The translations under genes and the position numbers were made by a program. Below, in pieces: positions 63,532 to 64,000 of a stretch of DNA of 64,000 nt (position 1 is its first letter; the number at the start of each line of letters is the position of its first letter). The notes beneath the pieces were generated by a model, which saw only the letters and a program-made list of their open reading frames with translations, was not told where the DNA came from and searched no databases. Source of the stretch: Gammaproteobacteria bacterium. GTDB lineage: Bacteria; Pseudomonadota; Gammaproteobacteria; HK1. The DNA lies in assembly GCA_012103455.1 (NCBI GenBank), contig WLWT01000002.1, positions 744,001 through 808,000 on the forward strand. Reading direction: 5' to 3'.

Positions 63532-63941
63532 ACATCTCAAAATGCTAATCGCCTGAAGCGAGGCAAACCAAGGTCTTCTTATCTTTGATAAGAAAAGCGC
63601 AGATCATCTGACTCAACAGGCTTTTGAAAAAGGAAAGCCGGTACCTGGACGTCCAAATGTGAGGGAGCATGATTTTGGAGTGTCTGTAGGGACTGGGCCA
63701 AAAGGAGGCATGCAAACTAGGGTTCGAGTCCATCAGGACTCTAAAGGGCGTATTCATGGTCATCCCTTTGGACCAGCAGAGGTATTGATTGTGGCTATGT
63801 GGAATCGCAATGCTGTGTTTAGGGCGATAAAAAGCAATTATCAAGTCATTGAGAGAGCCGGATTTCTCTTTTGTAAGCAATGCGGTATTAGCAAGGCCAT
63901 ATGACTCGTTGATAGAAAAGGTTCGCGAGTATCTTGATGTA

Positions 63942-64000
63942 GGGCACCTCTAAAAATGCACTTTTTCCGCGATTGCGGCGTCAGCTCCGTGCTCGAATCC
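63942..64000. repeat. 140-bp MITE-like repeat, copy D, partial
   Basis: Begins GGGCACCTCTAAAAATGC and continues as the repeat in the same orientation as copy C until the window ends after 59 bases. It lies about 40 bases past the toxin-like frame. Confidence 0.85.

Larger units (their letters stand above)
62213..63904 (+). pseudogene. Polymorphic-toxin-like C-terminal domain split by IS4
   Basis: Removing the IS4 copy and one target duplication joins 62213-62241 to 63532, giving KQAGHIPGTSQNANRLKRGK, PRSSYL, then after a one-base frame change FDKKSADHLTQQAFEKGKPV, PGRPNVREHDFGVSVGTGPK and GGMQTRVRVHQDSKGRIHGH, ending at 63904. HIPGT is a motif seen at the start of several Rhs/CDI toxin domains, and the His-rich end (GRIHGHP) may be catalytic. 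I cannot name the family. No Rhs core is attached, so this is an orphan tip, inactive because of the insertion and frameshift. Confidence 0.5.

Noticed and set aside
63715..63735. GGTTCGAGTCC resembling a tRNA T arm
   Set aside because: No acceptor or anticodon stems surround it, and it is part of the toxin-like coding frame.

Overview
This window looks like a chromosomal segment of a moderately GC-rich gammaproteobacterium. Gammaproteobacterial gene orders support this: pilM..pilQ-aroK-aroB-damX-hemE next to a divergent mrcA/ponA, priA-argS-ftsN-like, and a gsp type II secretion operon. A phasin suggests polyhydroxyalkanoate granules. The many pseudogenes, insertion sequences and a dispersed 140-bp repeat suggest a genome that is decaying in places; a sulfur-oxidiser or symbiont-type lineage is possible, but nothing here proves it.

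Layout. 1-612: PIN/Phd-type toxin-antitoxin pair, cut by the window edge. 693-5526: leftward sdhB-sdhC-sdhD-sdhA operon followed by a two-subunit class I fumarase (succinate to fumarate to malate). 5762-7255: MFS exporter. 7512-11109: rightward pgl-fgd-cofE-cofD, an F420-dependent glucose-6-phosphate module that also carries two F420-assembly enzymes, which is unusual in this bacterial class. 11253-14520: leftward trmB-cysQ-TPR/sulfotransferase-like operon. 14745-16093: response regulator coupled to a metallo-beta-lactamase-fold hydrolase. 16160-24478: tRNA-Gly(CCC), ftsN-like, argS, priA, a conserved hypothetical and penicillin-binding protein 1A. 24702-28777: wreckage of pilM-pilQ, then intact aroK-aroB and a dgt pseudogene that has lost its HD catalytic core. 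28797-32550: damX, hemE, DUF368 lipid-carrier transporter. 32738-43623: complete type II secretion set (gspE F G H I J K L M D, with a divergent gspC-like gene).

43769-47654 is a nest of dead insertion sequences (IS4, IS5, ISL3, ISKra4) abutting a truncated AAA ATPase and a reductase fragment. 48350-54531 returns to housekeeping genes: dtd, typA, phasin, panE, a hypothetical gene and prfC. 54719-64000 is an accessory island: a broken Rhs core, remnants of a primase and a tyrosine recombinase, an intact DUF3644 gene with a HEPN RNase-like Rx4H motif, a second recombinase scrap, an Rhs core terminus with a frameshifted Sel1-repeat gene, an XRE-DUF433-DUF5615 operon, and an orphan polymorphic-toxin domain split by an intact IS4 copy with a 9-bp target duplication.

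A 140-bp MITE-like repeat with GGGCACCTCTAAAAA ends occurs at 5547, 21210 and 38744, and as a partial copy at 63942. One copy sits inside the gsp operon and appears to supply the ribosome-binding site of gspI. A related but distinct degenerate repeat lies at 54719. The most interesting parts are the F420/glucose-6-phosphate module, the intact HEPN-like gene surrounded by decayed mobile-element genes, and the split Rhs locus.
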